A program made the position numbers and the translations under genes. Below, piece after piece: positions 21,978-22,027 of a stretch of 22,027 nt of DNA (positions within the stretch are counted from its first letter, which is position 1; every line of letters begins with the position of its first letter). Origin of the DNA: JAQVYV01 sp964507305 (lineage in GTDB: Bacteria > Bacillota > Clostridia > Saccharofermentanales > UBA5734); the NCBI GenBank assembly GCA_964507305.1, contig CAZDPQ010000034.1, positions 1 through 22,027 on the forward strand, read 5' to 3'. Under the pieces are notes generated by a model. That model searched no databases and was not told the DNA's origin. It was given only the letters and a program-made list of their open reading frames with translations.

Positions 21978-22027
21978 ATTGCTCATAGCATACCCGATCG
22001 AAAGACGGGGACGCAAAGCCACGGGTC
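21978..22027 (+). promoter_or_regulatory. Class I cyclic-di-GMP riboswitch (GEMM-I), cut by the window end
   Basis: The first half of a GEMM-I aptamer is clear. It has GCATACC, the tetraloop hairpin CCCG-A-TC-GAAA-GA-CGGG (21993-22009) with its single bulged A, and GGGACGCAAAGCCACGGGTC running into the window end. The second hairpin, closing stem and regulated gene lie beyond 22027. Its sequence is closer to the common GEMM-I consensus than the aptamer at 3856, so the two are not recent duplicates. Confidence 0.9.

Overview
The window looks like chromosomal DNA of a fairly GC-rich Clostridia-type Bacillota, probably an anaerobe from a gut or other carbohydrate-rich habitat. The evidence is strong AGGAGG-type ribosome binding sites, class I cyclic-di-GMP (GEMM-I) riboswitches, an RsgI-type domain, a three-gene de novo NAD operon starting with nadA, a YdjG/YdjI-like zinc-ribbon and SPFH pair, and AraC regulators placed beside sugar-metabolism genes. 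I see no rRNA, tRNA, insertion sequence, phage gene or CRISPR array. The genus cannot be told from the sequence.

Layout. Positions 1-1482 hold a ThuA-like gene (minus strand, cut by the window edge) divergent from an AraC regulator that is more A/T-rich than its surroundings. At 1521-3753 are a GT4 glycosyltransferase and a WYL regulator whose promoter places the transcript start on its ATG (probably leaderless). At 3802-5379 is a self-contained cassette: promoter, GEMM-I riboswitch, a secreted lipoprotein with an RsgI-like domain and a 30-bp-repeat acidic tail, and a strong terminator. At 5414-8806 is a three-gene ABC-2 exporter (ATPase plus two permeases). At 8835-12297 is the nadA-nadB-nadC operon. 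It converges on a uroporphyrinogen-decarboxylase-superfamily gene (12319-13563, minus), which is divergent from a second AraC regulator (13762-14496). At 14495-17118 an SPFH protein and a membrane-anchored zinc-ribbon protein form a two-gene unit behind a leader that could attenuate. This unit runs tail-to-tail into a beta-lactamase-fold serine hydrolase (17100-18917, minus). That gene is divergent from a membrane-anchored GH42-like glycosidase with a copper-amine-oxidase-N-like module (19101-21680). The last 350 bases hold a structured 3' region, then a promoter and the first half of a second GEMM-I riboswitch, cut by the window end.

How the parts fit. The clearest regulatory theme is cyclic-di-GMP: two GEMM-I aptamers lie within 18 kb, one directly upstream of a surface lipoprotein. 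ThuA, the UroD-like protein, the glycosidase, the serine hydrolase and the two AraC regulators fit a glycan or sugar-derivative lifestyle, but no single sugar operon is visible. The SPFH and zinc-ribbon pair resembles the YdjG/YdjI part of the Bacillus subtilis ydjFGHI membrane-stress module without an adjacent PspA. The nad genes are ordinary housekeeping. The most unusual unit is the riboswitch-controlled RsgI-like lipoprotein, which has the Asn-Pro sensing domain of an anti-sigma factor but no membrane-spanning or sigma-binding part.
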